Shown here: positions 27,544 through 35,774 of the stretch, piece by piece
Numbering within the stretch: position 1 is the first letter of the stretch
Layout of the letters: every line of letters begins with the position of its first letter
Assembly (NCBI GenBank): GCA_938049385.1
Contig: CALIBQ010000013.1
Span: 23,551 to 87,550, forward strand
DNA: 64,000 nucleotides
Direction of reading: 5' to 3'
From: an uncultured Anaerolineae bacterium
GTDB lineage: Bacteria > Chloroflexota > Anaerolineae > JACIWP01
Notes under the pieces: generated by a model
What the model was told of the DNA's origin: nothing
The model's input: only the letters and a program-made list of their open reading frames with translations
Database searches by the model: none
Position numbers and translations under genes: made by a program

Positions 27544-27612
27544 ATGTTCGGTCTTGCGCTCCGAGCCAAGCGAAGCAAGGTGTACCCGCGACCAGGCCAA
27601 GGGTCTGGTTAG
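27544..27612 (+). CDS. Leader peptide of the lys/arg operon attenuator (22 aa)
   Basis: The 22-codon ORF encodes MFGLALRAKRSKVYPRPGQG plus two residues and a TAG stop. It holds three Arg and two Lys, with Lys-Arg-Ser-Lys at codons 9-12. Those four codons are exactly the RNA segment (27570-27579) that pairs with the downstream segment in the attenuator. The start ATG has only a modest AGGG site five bases upstream. The peptide has no function beyond ribosome stalling, as in classical Lys, Arg, His or Trp leader peptides. Confidence 0.75.
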   Translation: MFGLALRAKRSKVYPRPGQGSG

Positions 27613-27696
27613 ACTTGCTTTGCGCGCCTTGTACATCAAATTGAGCGCCCAAGCCAGCCTCCAGGCCCTTTCCAGAGCAGGGAGGCTGGTTTTTTT
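27570..27696 (+). promoter_or_regulatory. Ribosome-mediated attenuator of the lysW operon
   Basis: Segment 1 (GCGAAGCAAG, 27570-27579, the Lys/Arg codons) pairs over 10 bp with segment 2 (CTTGCTTTGC, 27614-27623). Segment 2 can instead pair with segment 3 (CTGG/CCAG, CTTG/CAAG, GCGC/GCGC, TTG/CAA between 27605 and 27657). Segment 3 overlaps the 5' arm of a terminator, CCAGCCTCC/GGAGGCTGG (27654-27689) followed by seven T. A ribosome stalled on Lys/Arg codons would free segment 2 and prevent termination. Confidence 0.75.
27654..27696 (+). terminator. Attenuator terminator upstream of lysW
   Basis: The 9-bp stem CCAGCCTCC/GGAGGCTGG is followed by TTTTTTT. It lies 42 bp after the leader-peptide stop codon and 165 bp before lysW. 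Confidence 0.9.
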
Positions 27697-27747
27697 GTGA
27701 TATCGTATCGAGGTGCCGAGAAGCACCTGTACCGCCGGCCATGACGC

Positions 27748-27783
27748 GCCCAGGCTCTGCAACCCATGAGTCTGGGCCTTTTT
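27748..27783 (+). terminator. Second intrinsic terminator upstream of lysW
   Basis: GCCCAG...CTGGGC, with extra CTC/GAG pairing inside, is followed by CTTTTTATT. A small hairpin AGGTGC-CGAGAA-GCACCT (27711-27728) precedes it. No second leader peptide was recognised. A TATACT at 27818-27823 could be the -10 box of an internal promoter, but its -35 is poor. Confidence 0.75.
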
Positions 27784-27861
27784 ATTCCGATGCCTCACCG
27801 CCAACAGCGGTGCCGGCTATACTGCGAACAATTTCAGCAAGCGAAGAAAGGAGAAAGAATC

Positions 27862-28029
27862 ATGTTGTGCGAATGTCCCGAATGCGGTGCCCAGATGGAA
27901 CTGGATGACAACATCATGGTGGGCGAGATCGTCGTCTGTGCCGAGTGCGGCGTGGAGTGTGAGGTCGTCAGCCTCGACCCTGTCGAGCTGGCCCTGGCAC
28001 CCGAAGAAGATGAGGACTGGGGAGAATAA
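27862..28029 (+). CDS. lysW: LysW amino-group carrier protein
   Basis: This 55-residue acidic protein has two CxxC zinc-binding pairs (CECPEC region and CAEC) and the conserved C-terminal EDWGE motif. The gamma-carboxyl of the final Glu is joined to the amino group of alpha-aminoadipate (lysine route) or glutamate (ornithine route), protecting it through the later steps. The ATG at 27862 has AAGGAG eight bases upstream; the ORF track start 32 codons earlier lies across the terminator region and is not used. It heads the lysWXYZJK run. Confidence 0.97.
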   Translation: MLCECPECGAQMELDDNIMVGEIVVCAECGVECEVVSLDPVELALAPEEDEDWGE

Positions 28030-28035
28030 GCGCCT

Positions 28036-28932
28036 ATGAAAGTGGGTATTGTCTGCTCGCGGATTCGGCTGGAAGAAAAGCTTCTCCTCCAGGCGTTCCA
28101 GGACCGCGGCGTGGATATCGAGGTCATTGACGACCGCCAGCTTGTCCTGGATACTACCAAACCGAGCCTGTACTATGACATCGTGGTAGGCAGGTCACTG
28201 AACTACTCGCGCGGCCTTTACGCCCAGCACATTTTTGAGCACTGGGGAGTGCGCACCATCAACCCGTATAAGACGCTGGAAATCTGCGGGGACAAGCTGC
28301 TGACCACGACAGCCCTCCAGCGAGCCGGCATACCCACGCCGCGCACCGTCATCGCCTTTACGCCGGAGTCGGCCCTGGAAGCCATCGAGGAGATCGGCTA
28401 CCCGGTGGTGCTCAAGCCCCTGGTCGGCTCCTGGGGCCGGCTCCTGGCCAAGATCAACGACCGCGACGCGGCCGAAGCGGTGCTGGAACACAAAAGCGTG
28501 CTGGGCAATTACCAGCACTCCATCTTCTATATCCAGGAGTTTATCCGCAAACCGAACCGCGATATCCGCGCCGCCGTCATCGGGGACCGCACGGTGCGCG
28601 CCATCTACCGTGCCGCCCCGCACTGGATCACCAACACCGCGCGCGGCGGCGAGCCGCTCCCCTGTCCCATCACGCCCGAGCTGGACCGCCTGTGTGTGGC
28701 CGCCGCCAAGGCCGTCGGCGGGGGCATCGTGGGCGTGGACCTGCTGGAAGACCCCGAGCGCGGCCTGCTGGTCAATGAGGTCAACGGCATGATGGAGTTC
28801 GGCCGCAGTGTGCATGTCACCGAGGTAGACCTGCCAGGAGAGGTCGCGGATTACGTCATCGGCATCGTCGAAGGCCGCTATCCCTATCCCGGGGAAGAAC
28901 CCGAACAAGAGAAGGAGAAGGCAGCGTGTTGA
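28036..28932 (+). CDS. lysX: LysW-dependent amino acid ligase (LysX type)
   Basis: This 298-residue ATP-grasp ligase (RimK-like) attaches the C-terminal Glu of LysW to the amino group of alpha-aminoadipate or glutamate. Visible are the ATP-grasp features [51 protein letters not shown], the NTARGGE loop, and [16 protein letters not shown] at the active site. It starts 6 bp after lysW and overlaps the next gene by 7 bp. Whether it prefers aminoadipate (LysX) or glutamate (ArgX) cannot be decided by eye. Confidence 0.95.
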   Translation: MKVGIVCSRIRLEEKLLLQAFQDRGVDIEVIDDRQLVLDTTKPSLYYDIVVGRSLNYSRGLYAQHIFEHWGVRTINPYKTLEICGDKLLTTTALQRAGIPTPRTVIAFTPESALEAIEEIGYPVVLKPLVGSWGRLLAKINDRDAAEAVLEHKSVLGNYQHSIFYIQEFIRKPNRDIRAAVIGDRTVRAIYRAAPHWITNTARGGEPLPCPITPELDRLCVAAAKAVGGGIVGVDLLEDPERGLLVNEVNGMMEFGRSVHVTEVDLPGEVADYVIGIVEGRYPYPGEEPEQEKEKAAC

Positions 28933-29972
28933 AGGCTTCCATCGTAGGCGGCTCTGGTTACGCAGGGGGCGAGCTCCTGCGCCTGCTCCTCTGGCATCCC
29001 CATGTGGAAGTTGCCCAGGTCACCTCGGAAAGCCTGGTGGGGGAGTACGTCCACCTGGTGCATCCCAATCTGCGCGGCCATACGCGCCTGAAATTCACCT
29101 CGGCCAAGCAGTTGGAGCCGTGCGATATCCTGTTCCTGGCACTGCCGCATGGGGAAGCCCAACAGCGCATCAATGAGTTCGCCCAGATGGCGACCTATAT
29201 CATTGACCTGTCGGCGGACTTTCGTCTGCGGGACCCGGCACTGTATGAGCAGTGGTACGGGCATCCCCATGCCGCGCCGGAGTGGCTCTCCCGCTTCGTG
29301 TACGGTCTGCCGGAACTGCATCGGGAGGAACTGCGCACGGCGCGCTATGTCAGCGGCGTGGGGTGCAACGCCACAGCGGTGAACCTGGCGGTGTATCCGC
29401 TTTTCCGCGCGGATGTGGTGGACCGCCGGCGCGGCATCGTCGTGGAGGTCAAAGCCGGCTCCTCCGAGGGCGGGCACCATCCCAGCCCGGATTCCCATCA
29501 CCCTGAGCGCGCCGGCGTCGTGCGCTCTTATGCCCCGGTCGGCCACCGCCATACTGCTGAGGTCATCCAGGAGATGGCCCTGGGCGGCGAGCCGCCGGCC
29601 GTGCACCTCTCGGCAACGGCGCTGGGCATCGTGCGGGGCGCGCTGGCGACCGCGCACCTGTTCCTCAAGGAGCCGCTCACCGAGCGCGATCTGTGGAAGA
29701 TTTACCGCCAGGCCTATGACCAGGAGCCGTTCGTGCGCATCGTCAAGGAGAAGCGGGGCAACTACCGTTTTCCGGAGCCCAAGATTCTCGCCGGCAGTAA
29801 TTACGCCGAGGTGGGTTTCGCGCTGGACGAGTCCGCCGGCCGCGTCGTCGCCATCGCGGCCATTGACAACCTGATGAAGGGCGCCGCCGGCAGTGCCGTG
29901 CAGTGCATGAACATCATGCTGGGCTGGGATGAGAAGGCGGGGCTGGAGTTCCCCGGCCTGCATCCCATCTGA
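28926..29972 (+). CDS. lysY: [LysW]-aminoadipate/glutamyl phosphate reductase (LysY/ArgC family)
   Basis: This 348-residue NADPH-dependent reductase converts the LysW-bound acyl phosphate to the semialdehyde. It has the N-terminal nucleotide-binding motif [15 protein letters not shown], the catalytic cysteine in [14 protein letters not shown], and the [17 protein letters not shown] stretch typical of LysY/ArgC. Start codon is GTG (or the TTG directly after), with GGAGAAGG upstream, overlapping lysX by 7 bp. The kinase that supplies its substrate is encoded next. Confidence 0.95.
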   Translation: MLKASIVGGSGYAGGELLRLLLWHPHVEVAQVTSESLVGEYVHLVHPNLRGHTRLKFTSAKQLEPCDILFLALPHGEAQQRINEFAQMATYIIDLSADFRLRDPALYEQWYGHPHAAPEWLSRFVYGLPELHREELRTARYVSGVGCNATAVNLAVYPLFRADVVDRRRGIVVEVKAGSSEGGHHPSPDSHHPERAGVVRSYAPVGHRHTAEVIQEMALGGEPPAVHLSATALGIVRGALATAHLFLKEPLTERDLWKIYRQAYDQEPFVRIVKEKRGNYRFPEPKILAGSNYAEVGFALDESAGRVVAIAAIDNLMKGAAGSAVQCMNIMLGWDEKAGLEFPGLHPI

Positions 29973-30026
29973 TAGCCGTTCGATGCCGGCATCTTCCATT
30001 CCATCCTTCCTGCAGGAGAACGAACA

Positions 30027-30830
30027 ATGATCGTCGTGAAAGTGGGCGGAGGCCAGGGGATTGACCTGGAACGTGTCTGCGAGGATGTGGCACAGGTCTT
30101 CCGCAGTGGCCAGCCGTTGATTTTGCTCCACGGGGGCAATTACGAGACCAATCAGATTGCGGAGCAGTTAGGACATCCACCGGAGTTCGTGACCTCGGTG
30201 TCGGGCATTGTCAGCCGGCGCACTGACCGCCGCACCCTGGAAATCATGGAGATGGTCTACGCCGGCAAGATCAACAAGGGCATCGTGGAACTGCTCCAGC
30301 GCTACGGTGCCAACGCGGTGGGCCTTTCCGGCATTGACGGCCGGGTGCTGGAGGGCAAGCGCAAGGATGCTATCAAAATCATCAAGGACGGCCGGCGCAT
30401 GATTTTGCGCGATGATTATACTGGCACCGTCCAGAAGGTAAACACGCACCTTCTGCACCTGCTGTTGGACAACGGCTACCTGCCGGTGCTGGTGCCGCCG
30501 GCCATCAGCTTCGAGAACGAGGCCATCAACGTGGACGGCGACCGGGCGGCGGCGGTGGTGGCTTCTGCCATGGGTGCGGAGCAGTTGATCATCCTTTCCA
30601 ACGTGCCCGGCCTGCTGAAGGATTTTCCCGATGAGAGCACCCTCATCCGCCATATCCCGGCGGCGCGGCTGGATGAGTTCATGCAGTACGCCGACGGGCG
30701 GATGAAGAAGAAGGTCATGGGGGCCAGCGAGGCCCTGGCCGGCGGCGTGCGTCGGGTGGTTTTTGCCGATGCACGCATCGAGCGGCCGCTCCAGCGCGCC
30801 CTGGCCGGCGAAGGCACCGTCATTGACTGA
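30027..30830 (+). CDS. lysZ: [LysW]-aminoadipate/glutamate kinase (LysZ/ArgB family)
   Basis: This 267-residue amino-acid kinase phosphorylates the side-chain carboxyl of LysW-bound aminoadipate or glutamate. Motifs are VVKVGGGQGIDL at the N-terminus, LLHGGNYETN for substrate binding, AVGLSGIDGR, VPPAISFENEAINVDGDRAAAVVA, and a C-terminal MKKKVMGASEALAGGVRRV. Its size fits the family. It is separated from lysY by 54 bp, and a purine-rich AGGAGAACGA precedes its ATG. Confidence 0.95.
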   Translation: MIVVKVGGGQGIDLERVCEDVAQVFRSGQPLILLHGGNYETNQIAEQLGHPPEFVTSVSGIVSRRTDRRTLEIMEMVYAGKINKGIVELLQRYGANAVGLSGIDGRVLEGKRKDAIKIIKDGRRMILRDDYTGTVQKVNTHLLHLLLDNGYLPVLVPPAISFENEAINVDGDRAAAVVASAMGAEQLIILSNVPGLLKDFPDESTLIRHIPAARLDEFMQYADGRMKKKVMGASEALAGGVRRVVFADARIERPLQRALAGEGTVID

Positions 30831-30855
30831 TTCCCCACCACAAAAGGACCTGCCT

Positions 30856-32046
30856 ATGAACATCATCGAGGTCGAGAGCCGGCATGAGAGCGGCGTCCAT
30901 GCCAAGCGTCCCATCGTCCTGGTGCGGGGGCAGGGCGCCCGCGTCTGGGACGACCAGGGGCGCTCGTACATTGACTGCGCGACGGGGCACGGTGTGGCCA
31001 TCCTGGGGCACTGCCACCCGAAGGTCGTGGAGGCCATTCAGCGCCAGTCTGCCCGGCTGATCACCTGCACAGACACCTATTACAACGACACGCGGGCGCA
31101 ACTGCTGGAGCGTTTGGGCCGGATTGTGCCGGCCGGCATGGAGCGGGTATTCCTGTGCAACTCCGGCACCGAGGCGGTGGAAGGGGCGCTGAAGTTCGCC
31201 CGCTACACCACGCGGCGCGCCGGTGTGGTTGCTATGATGCGCGGCTTCCACGGCCGCTCTATGGGCTCGCTCTCCGCCACGCACAACCCCAAGTACCGCA
31301 AGCCCTTTGAGCCGCTGGTGCCGGGCTTCACTCATATCCCGCTGAACAAGCTGGACGCGGCCGCGCAGGCCATTACCGAGGAAACGGCCGCGGTGATCGT
31401 CGAGCCGGTGCAGGGCGAGGGGGGAGTGCGGCCGGCGGCGCCGGAATTCCTGCAGGGCCTGCGCCGGCTGTGTGACGAACGGGGTGCCCTGCTGATTCTC
31501 GACGAGATTCAGACGGGCATGGGGCGGACGGGCCGCATGCTGGCGCTGGAACACGCCGGCGTGGTGCCGGACATCCTCTGCCTGGGCAAGGGCATCGGCG
31601 GCGGCGTGCCGATGGGCGCCGTTGTCCTGGGGCCAAAGGTAGCGCCCCTGAAACCCGGCCTGCACGGTTCGACCTTCGGGGGCAATCCGCTGGCCTGCGC
31701 GGCCGCCCTGGCGACGCTCCAGGTGCTGGAAGAGGAAGGGCTTCCCGGGCGTGCGGCGGAGAAGGGGGCGTATGCCCTCCGCCGGCTGGAGGCCCTTCAC
31801 GACGCGCCTATGGTGCGCGAGGTGCGCGGCCTCGGCCTGATGATCGGCATCGAGCTGAAGTGCAAATCGCGGCCCTATCTCGATGTGCTCCATGAGCGGG
31901 GCATTATGGCCCTGCCGGCCGGCCCCACCGTGGTGCGTCTCCTGCCGCCGCTGATGATTCCCGACGATGACCTGGAGTATGTCCTGGACACTGTCATAGA
32001 CGTTCTCGGCCAGACACTGCAGGTGAGCGATGAGGAAGATGATTGA
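30856..32046 (+). CDS. lysJ: [LysW]-lysine/ornithine aminotransferase (LysJ)
   Basis: This 396-residue class III PLP aminotransferase converts the LysW-bound semialdehyde to LysW-lysine or LysW-ornithine with glutamate as donor. Motifs include CATGHGVAILGHCHP, the cofactor-binding CNSGTEAVEGALKFAR, LLILDEIQTGMGRTG, and the PLP lysine in CLGKGIGGGVPMGA. The ATG at 30856 (MNIIEVESRHE) has AAGGA about 10 bases upstream; the ORF track start lies inside lysZ. It overlaps lysK by 17 bp. Confidence 0.95.
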   Translation: MNIIEVESRHESGVHAKRPIVLVRGQGARVWDDQGRSYIDCATGHGVAILGHCHPKVVEAIQRQSARLITCTDTYYNDTRAQLLERLGRIVPAGMERVFLCNSGTEAVEGALKFARYTTRRAGVVAMMRGFHGRSMGSLSATHNPKYRKPFEPLVPGFTHIPLNKLDAAAQAITEETAAVIVEPVQGEGGVRPAAPEFLQGLRRLCDERGALLILDEIQTGMGRTGRMLALEHAGVVPDILCLGKGIGGGVPMGAVVLGPKVAPLKPGLHGSTFGGNPLACAAALATLQVLEEEGLPGRAAEKGAYALRRLEALHDAPMVREVRGLGLMIGIELKCKSRPYLDVLHERGIMALPAGPTVVRLLPPLMIPDDDLEYVLDTVIDVLGQTLQVSDEEDD

Positions 32047-33073
32047 CCCGGTCGCGTTCCTGCAGGAGATGGTGTCCATCTACAGCCCGACCGGCCAGGA
32101 GGGTGAGCTGGCCGGCTTTCTCGTTGCGCGCATGCGGGAGCTGGGCTTCCGAGCCTACCTGGACGAGGTGGGGAACGCCGTCGGCGAGATAGGGGAGGGC
32201 CGGCGCACCCTGATGCTGTTGGGGCATATGGATACGGTGAGCGGCTGTATCCCCATGCGTCTGGAAGGAGGCCGGCTGTACGGCCGCGGTGCGGTGGATG
32301 CCAAAGGCCCCCTGGCGGCGTTCATCATGGCGGCGGCGCGCCAGGGACCGCCGGCAGACTGCCGGCTGATCATCGTCGGCGCGGTGGAGGAGGAAGGCTG
32401 TTCGCGAGGCGCCCATCATTTGGTCCCGCGCTATCGTCCTGATGCGGTCATCATCGGCGAACCGAGCGGATGGGAGCACGTCACGCTGGGGTATAAGGGC
32501 ACGCTGTCCGTGGACTACCGCCTGCGCCAGGCGCGCGGGCATACCGCCGGCCAGGGGCAGACGCCGGCGGAGCGCGCGGTGGCCTTCTGGAACGCGGTGA
32601 ATGATTATGCCTCCGTCTGGAACGCTGGCAAAGAGCGCCAGTTCGACATGTTGACCCCGACGTTGGTGTCCATCTGCACCGACAGCGACGGTTTTCAGGA
32701 GCAGGTGGAGATGCATATCAACCTGCGCTGGCCGTTGGGGCTGGATATCGAGGCACTGCAGAGCTGGCTGAAGGAACGGGCGGCGCCGGCGGAGCTCACC
32801 TTCGGCACCTGCGAGCCGCCGTACCGTGCGGATAAGAACACGCCGCTGGTGCGGGCCTTCCTGCAGGGGATACGGGCGGTGGGGGGCACTCCCCGCTTCA
32901 AGCTGAAGACCGGCACCTCGGACATGAATGTGGTCGGGCCGGCGTGGGGCTGTCCGATCGCGGCGTACGGCCCGGGGGATTCCAACCTGGACCATACGCC
33001 GGCGGAGCACATACTGATTGAGGATTACCTGCGGGCCATCGCCGTGCTGGAGCAGGTCCTGGCGCAGTGGTGA
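32030..33073 (+). CDS. lysK: [LysW]-lysine/ornithine hydrolase (LysK)
   Basis: This 347-residue M20-family metallopeptidase releases free lysine or ornithine from LysW. The metal-binding residues are visible in [23 protein letters not shown] (second metal Asp) and [15 protein letters not shown] (catalytic Glu-Glu), with a final metal His in [13 protein letters not shown]. It starts 17 bp inside lysJ with AGGTGA upstream and is the last gene of the operon. The homoaconitase and homocitrate steps of the aminoadipate route are not in the window. Confidence 0.94.
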   Translation: MRKMIDPVAFLQEMVSIYSPTGQEGELAGFLVARMRELGFRAYLDEVGNAVGEIGEGRRTLMLLGHMDTVSGCIPMRLEGGRLYGRGAVDAKGPLAAFIMAAARQGPPADCRLIIVGAVEEEGCSRGAHHLVPRYRPDAVIIGEPSGWEHVTLGYKGTLSVDYRLRQARGHTAGQGQTPAERAVAFWNAVNDYASVWNAGKERQFDMLTPTLVSICTDSDGFQEQVEMHINLRWPLGLDIEALQSWLKERAAPAELTFGTCEPPYRADKNTPLVRAFLQGIRAVGGTPRFKLKTGTSDMNVVGPAWGCPIAAYGPGDSNLDHTPAEHILIEDYLRAIAVLEQVLAQW

Positions 33074-33077
33074 ACAA

Positions 33078-33103
33078 AACTCCCTGGGGATTCCCGGGGA
33101 GTT
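33078..33103 (+). terminator. Hairpin after lysK
   Basis: AACTCCC...GGGAGTT can form a stem 5 bases after the lysK stop. There is no T-run, so termination efficiency is uncertain. It lies between the convergent lysK and degV genes. Confidence 0.4.
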
Positions 33104-33127
33104 CGTACTGCTGGGAGATCAGGGATT

Positions 33128-34015
33128 TTACGGCTCGGGTATCACGGCCAGGCCGGTGGTGCCGGGGCCGGAGTGTACGCCGAGGGCCGGCGACAGCTCT
33201 GCCACCAGCGACTCCACGCACTGGAATGTCTGTTCCACCTTACGGCGCAGTTCCTGTACTTCCTCGGGCGCGGCGGCGTGCATATAGGCGACCTTCAGGC
33301 GCGCGCCGGCGCCGAAGCGCTCTGTCAGCAGAGAGACCATCTTGTCATAGGCGCGGGAACGACTGCGTGCTTGGCCGTAGGCGGTGATCTCGCCGTTCTC
33401 CATCCCGATGAGCGGCTTGACGTTCAACAGGGTTCCTACCAGATGAATCGCGCGGCCGATGCGTCCGCCCATATACAGGTACTTGAGGGTGTCGGCGGTC
33501 TGTATCATCATGGCGCGCGCCGCCGTCTGGCGGATAATTTCGACGACGCGCGGGAGGCTGGCGCCGGCCAGCGCCGCCCGTGCTGCCTCGATGACCGACC
33601 AGCCCTGGGCCATGGCAACCTGTCGTGTGTCAATCACATCTACTTTGATGTCCGGCAGTTCCTCGGTGATCATCTCTTTCGCCACGCTGGCGGCCTGATA
33701 TGCCCCGCTCCCGATGGAGGTCATGGTGATAACCACCATCTCTTTGGTGCGCTCGTACAGCTCGCGAAACATGCGCACATAGTCCCCCGGGCCGGGGTTC
33801 GAGGTGGTGGGAAGCTGGGTAGCGGTGGGGAGCCACTGGTAGAACTTCTCCCGGCTGATATCGAACACGTCCCGGAGGGTCTTATTGCCGATGTTGATGT
33901 AATACGGGATGAGGTGGATATCCAGCTTGCTGACCAGCTCATCGGGGATGGAGGCGGTGGTATCGGTGATGATGGCGACGGGGTCACGGCCGGCCAATGA
34001 ATTTAGGACAGACAT
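33128..34015 (-). CDS. DegV family fatty-acid-binding protein (FakB-like)
   Basis: This 295-residue protein has the DegV layout: VAIITDTTASIPDEL at the N-terminus (the fatty-acid carboxylate contact is the Thr/Ser region), HLIPYYINIGNKTLRD, a TSNPGPGDYV loop, MTSIGSGAYQAA, and LKYLYMGGRIGRAIHLVGTLLNVKPLI. FakB/DegV proteins present a fatty acid to FakA; a fakA gene is at the left edge. An acyl carrier protein gene lies upstream on the same strand. The ATG at 34015 has AAGGAG 10 bases upstream; the earlier TTG is too close to that site. Confidence 0.93.
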   Translation of the reverse strand: MSVLNSLAGRDPVAIITDTTASIPDELVSKLDIHLIPYYINIGNKTLRDVFDISREKFYQWLPTATQLPTTSNPGPGDYVRMFRELYERTKEMVVITMTSIGSGAYQAASVAKEMITEELPDIKVDVIDTRQVAMAQGWSVIEAARAALAGASLPRVVEIIRQTAARAMMIQTADTLKYLYMGGRIGRAIHLVGTLLNVKPLIGMENGEITAYGQARSRSRAYDKMVSLLTERFGAGARLKVAYMHAAAPEEVQELRRKVEQTFQCVESLVAELSPALGVHSGPGTTGLAVIPEP

Positions 34016-34098
34016 CGAAATCAAACTCCTTTAGTTCTTTGCCAAGACGGCCGGCGAAACGGTTGGGCCGGCACGTCTCCGAATGTTCTCAAGCATAA

Positions 34099-34134
34099 TA
34101 AGCCAGGTCGTGGAATTTGTCCACTCCTGGCTTA
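34099..34134 (-). terminator. Terminator after acpP
   Basis: TAAGCCAGG/CCTGGCTTA with an inner GTGGA/TCCAC stem is followed on the minus strand by TTATTATG. It lies about 45 bp after the acpP stop and would limit read-through into degV. Confidence 0.65.
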
Positions 34135-34176
34135 GTGGTTCACCAAAGATAGCTGGCCTCGCGGGAAAGGACGGGG

Positions 34177-34422
34177 TCAGACCCGCCCGAGCAGAAATTC
34201 CACGGCCTGACCAACGGTCTTGATCTTCTCGGCCTCTTCATCCTCAATCTGGCCGCCAAACTCATCCTCGAACGCCATGATGAGCTCTACCAGGTCCAGC
34301 GAATCCGCTTCCAGGTCCTCGCGAAAGCGCGCTTCCATGGTGACCTTGGATTCATCCACGCCGAGCTGGTTGACGATGATTTTCTTCACCCGTTCAAAGA
34401 TTTCCTCACGCGTCATGGTCAT
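34177..34422 (-). CDS. acpP: Acyl carrier protein
   Basis: This 81-residue acidic helical protein carries growing fatty acyl chains on a phosphopantetheine arm attached to the Ser of the DSL motif ([23 protein letters not shown]). Length and pattern are standard. The ATG at 34422 has GGAGG nine bases upstream. It is monocistronic, with no fab genes nearby, and shares a divergent promoter region with the isoprenoid genes. Confidence 0.96.
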   Translation of the reverse strand: MTMTREEIFERVKKIIVNQLGVDESKVTMEARFREDLEADSLDLVELIMAFEDEFGGQIEDEEAEKIKTVGQAVEFLLGRV

Positions 34423-34512
34423 GGTTCTCTACCTCCAGAGATTGATGCGATGTGAAACATGGCTGACAACATGTAAGGAAAGGCAGGAATAGTGAACGTT
34501 AGAACGTGTCTT

Positions 34513-34600
34513 ATTGTAATCCCCTTTGCGATACCTGTCAACAATTATGGGGATATGGTGCCGTATTCGGTTTGACAAGCCCCATGCCGGCGGATATCAT
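34513..34600. promoter_or_regulatory. Divergent promoters for acpP and fni
   Basis: On the minus strand TTGACA (34541-34536) is 17 bases from TACAAT (34518-34513) and drives acpP. On the plus strand TTGACA (34572-34577) is 17 bases from TATCAT (34595-34600) and drives the isomerase gene with a leader of about 95 nt. Confidence 0.8.
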
Positions 34601-34699
34601 GAGTGTACCGCCGGTGGCCGGCCTGCATATCCACATCACTATAACCCCGCTCAGGCTCAATCGTTGCGCTCACCGGCACTCAGGAGCAGGAGAATACGA

Positions 34700-35761
34700 T
34701 TGACCACTGCGCATCGACAGCGGAAAGAAGACCATTTGCGCATCTGCCTGGAACAGGACGTGGCGTTCCGCTATCCCTCCAGCGGGCTTGAACGGGTGCA
34801 GTTACCCCACCTGGCCGCACCGGAGATGTCCCTAGAGGAGGTGGATACCTCGACCCGCTTTCTGGGCCATGCCCTGCGCGCCCCACTGCTCATTTCCTCC
34901 ATGACCGGCGGAACGGAATGGGCGCGCACCATCAACCGCCACCTGGCCGAAGCGGCCCAGGCGCTAGGGATCGCGCTGGCCCTGGGTTCCCTGCGGGCCG
35001 CGCTGGAGGATGCATCCACCGTTCCTACGTACCAGGTGCGGGATATTGCGCCGGACGTGTTCCTCTGCGCCAATCTGGGCGCGGTTCAGCTCAATTACGG
35101 CTACGGCCTGGAGCACTGCCGGCGCGCGGTGGAATTGATCGGCGCGGACGCGCTCATCCTGCATTTGAACCCCCTGCAGGAGGCGCTCCAGCCCGGCGGC
35201 AACACCGATTTTCGCGGCCTGCTGGACAAGATCGCCGCGGTGTGCGCCGGCCTGCCGGTGCCGGTCATTGTCAAAGAGGTAGGATGGGGCATCTCCGGCG
35301 AGCTGGCGCGCCTGCTCCATCAGGCCGGCGTAGCGGCCATTGATGTGGCCGGCGCCGGCGGCACCTCCTGGAGCCAGGTGGAAATGTACCGCGCGCCCGA
35401 CGAATCGGCCCGGCGCATCGCCCAGGCGTTCGAGGATTGGGGGATTCCCACGGTCCAGGCGCTGATCGAAGCGCGGCGAGCAGTGCCGCAGGCGGTGCTT
35501 ATCGCCTCCGGCGGCCTGCGCAGTGGGGTGGACGCGGCGAAAGCGCTGGCGCTGGGGGCGCAGTTGGCCGGCATCGCCCATCCTCTCCTCCGCCTGGCGG
35601 CCCAATCCGCGGAGGCCGTCATGGGTTATCTGCAGGAGATCATCCAGGAACTGCGCATCGCCATGTTCTGCACCGGCTCCCGCACACTGCAAGACCTGCA
35701 GAATCTGCCGGTGGTGGTGCGCGGCGCGCCGACGGCATACCACGCCGGCCCACAGCAGTGA
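34700..35761 (+). CDS. fni: Type 2 isopentenyl-diphosphate delta-isomerase
   Basis: This 353-residue FMN-dependent TIM-barrel enzyme interconverts IPP and DMAPP. Motifs include [14 protein letters not shown] near the N-terminus, [12 protein letters not shown], the substrate-binding [44 protein letters not shown] and [19 protein letters not shown]. The start is taken as the TTG at 34700, with GGAG seven bases upstream; the ORF track start 58 codons earlier overlaps the promoter. The prenyl synthase that uses its products follows 13 bp later. Confidence 0.94.
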   Translation: MTTAHRQRKEDHLRICLEQDVAFRYPSSGLERVQLPHLAAPEMSLEEVDTSTRFLGHALRAPLLISSMTGGTEWARTINRHLAEAAQALGIALALGSLRAALEDASTVPTYQVRDIAPDVFLCANLGAVQLNYGYGLEHCRRAVELIGADALILHLNPLQEALQPGGNTDFRGLLDKIAAVCAGLPVPVIVKEVGWGISGELARLLHQAGVAAIDVAGAGGTSWSQVEMYRAPDESARRIAQAFEDWGIPTVQALIEARRAVPQAVLIASGGLRSGVDAAKALALGAQLAGIAHPLLRLAAQSAEAVMGYLQEIIQELRIAMFCTGSRTLQDLQNLPVVVRGAPTAYHAGPQQ

Positions 35762-35774
35762 CAGGAAAGGGACC

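Noticed and set aside
27577-27591. T-box-like sequence AAGGTGTACCCGCG
   Set aside because: It resembles the T-box consensus only with a shifted base; there is no room for a stem I, and the segment lies inside the leader-peptide ORF away from the terminator.
27514-27700. Lysine (L-box) riboswitch or 6S RNA as explanation for the leader before lysW
   Set aside because: The conserved L-box blocks are absent, and the structure is explained better by a leader peptide with Lys/Arg codons and three competing stems. A resemblance to part of 6S RNA was too short to support.
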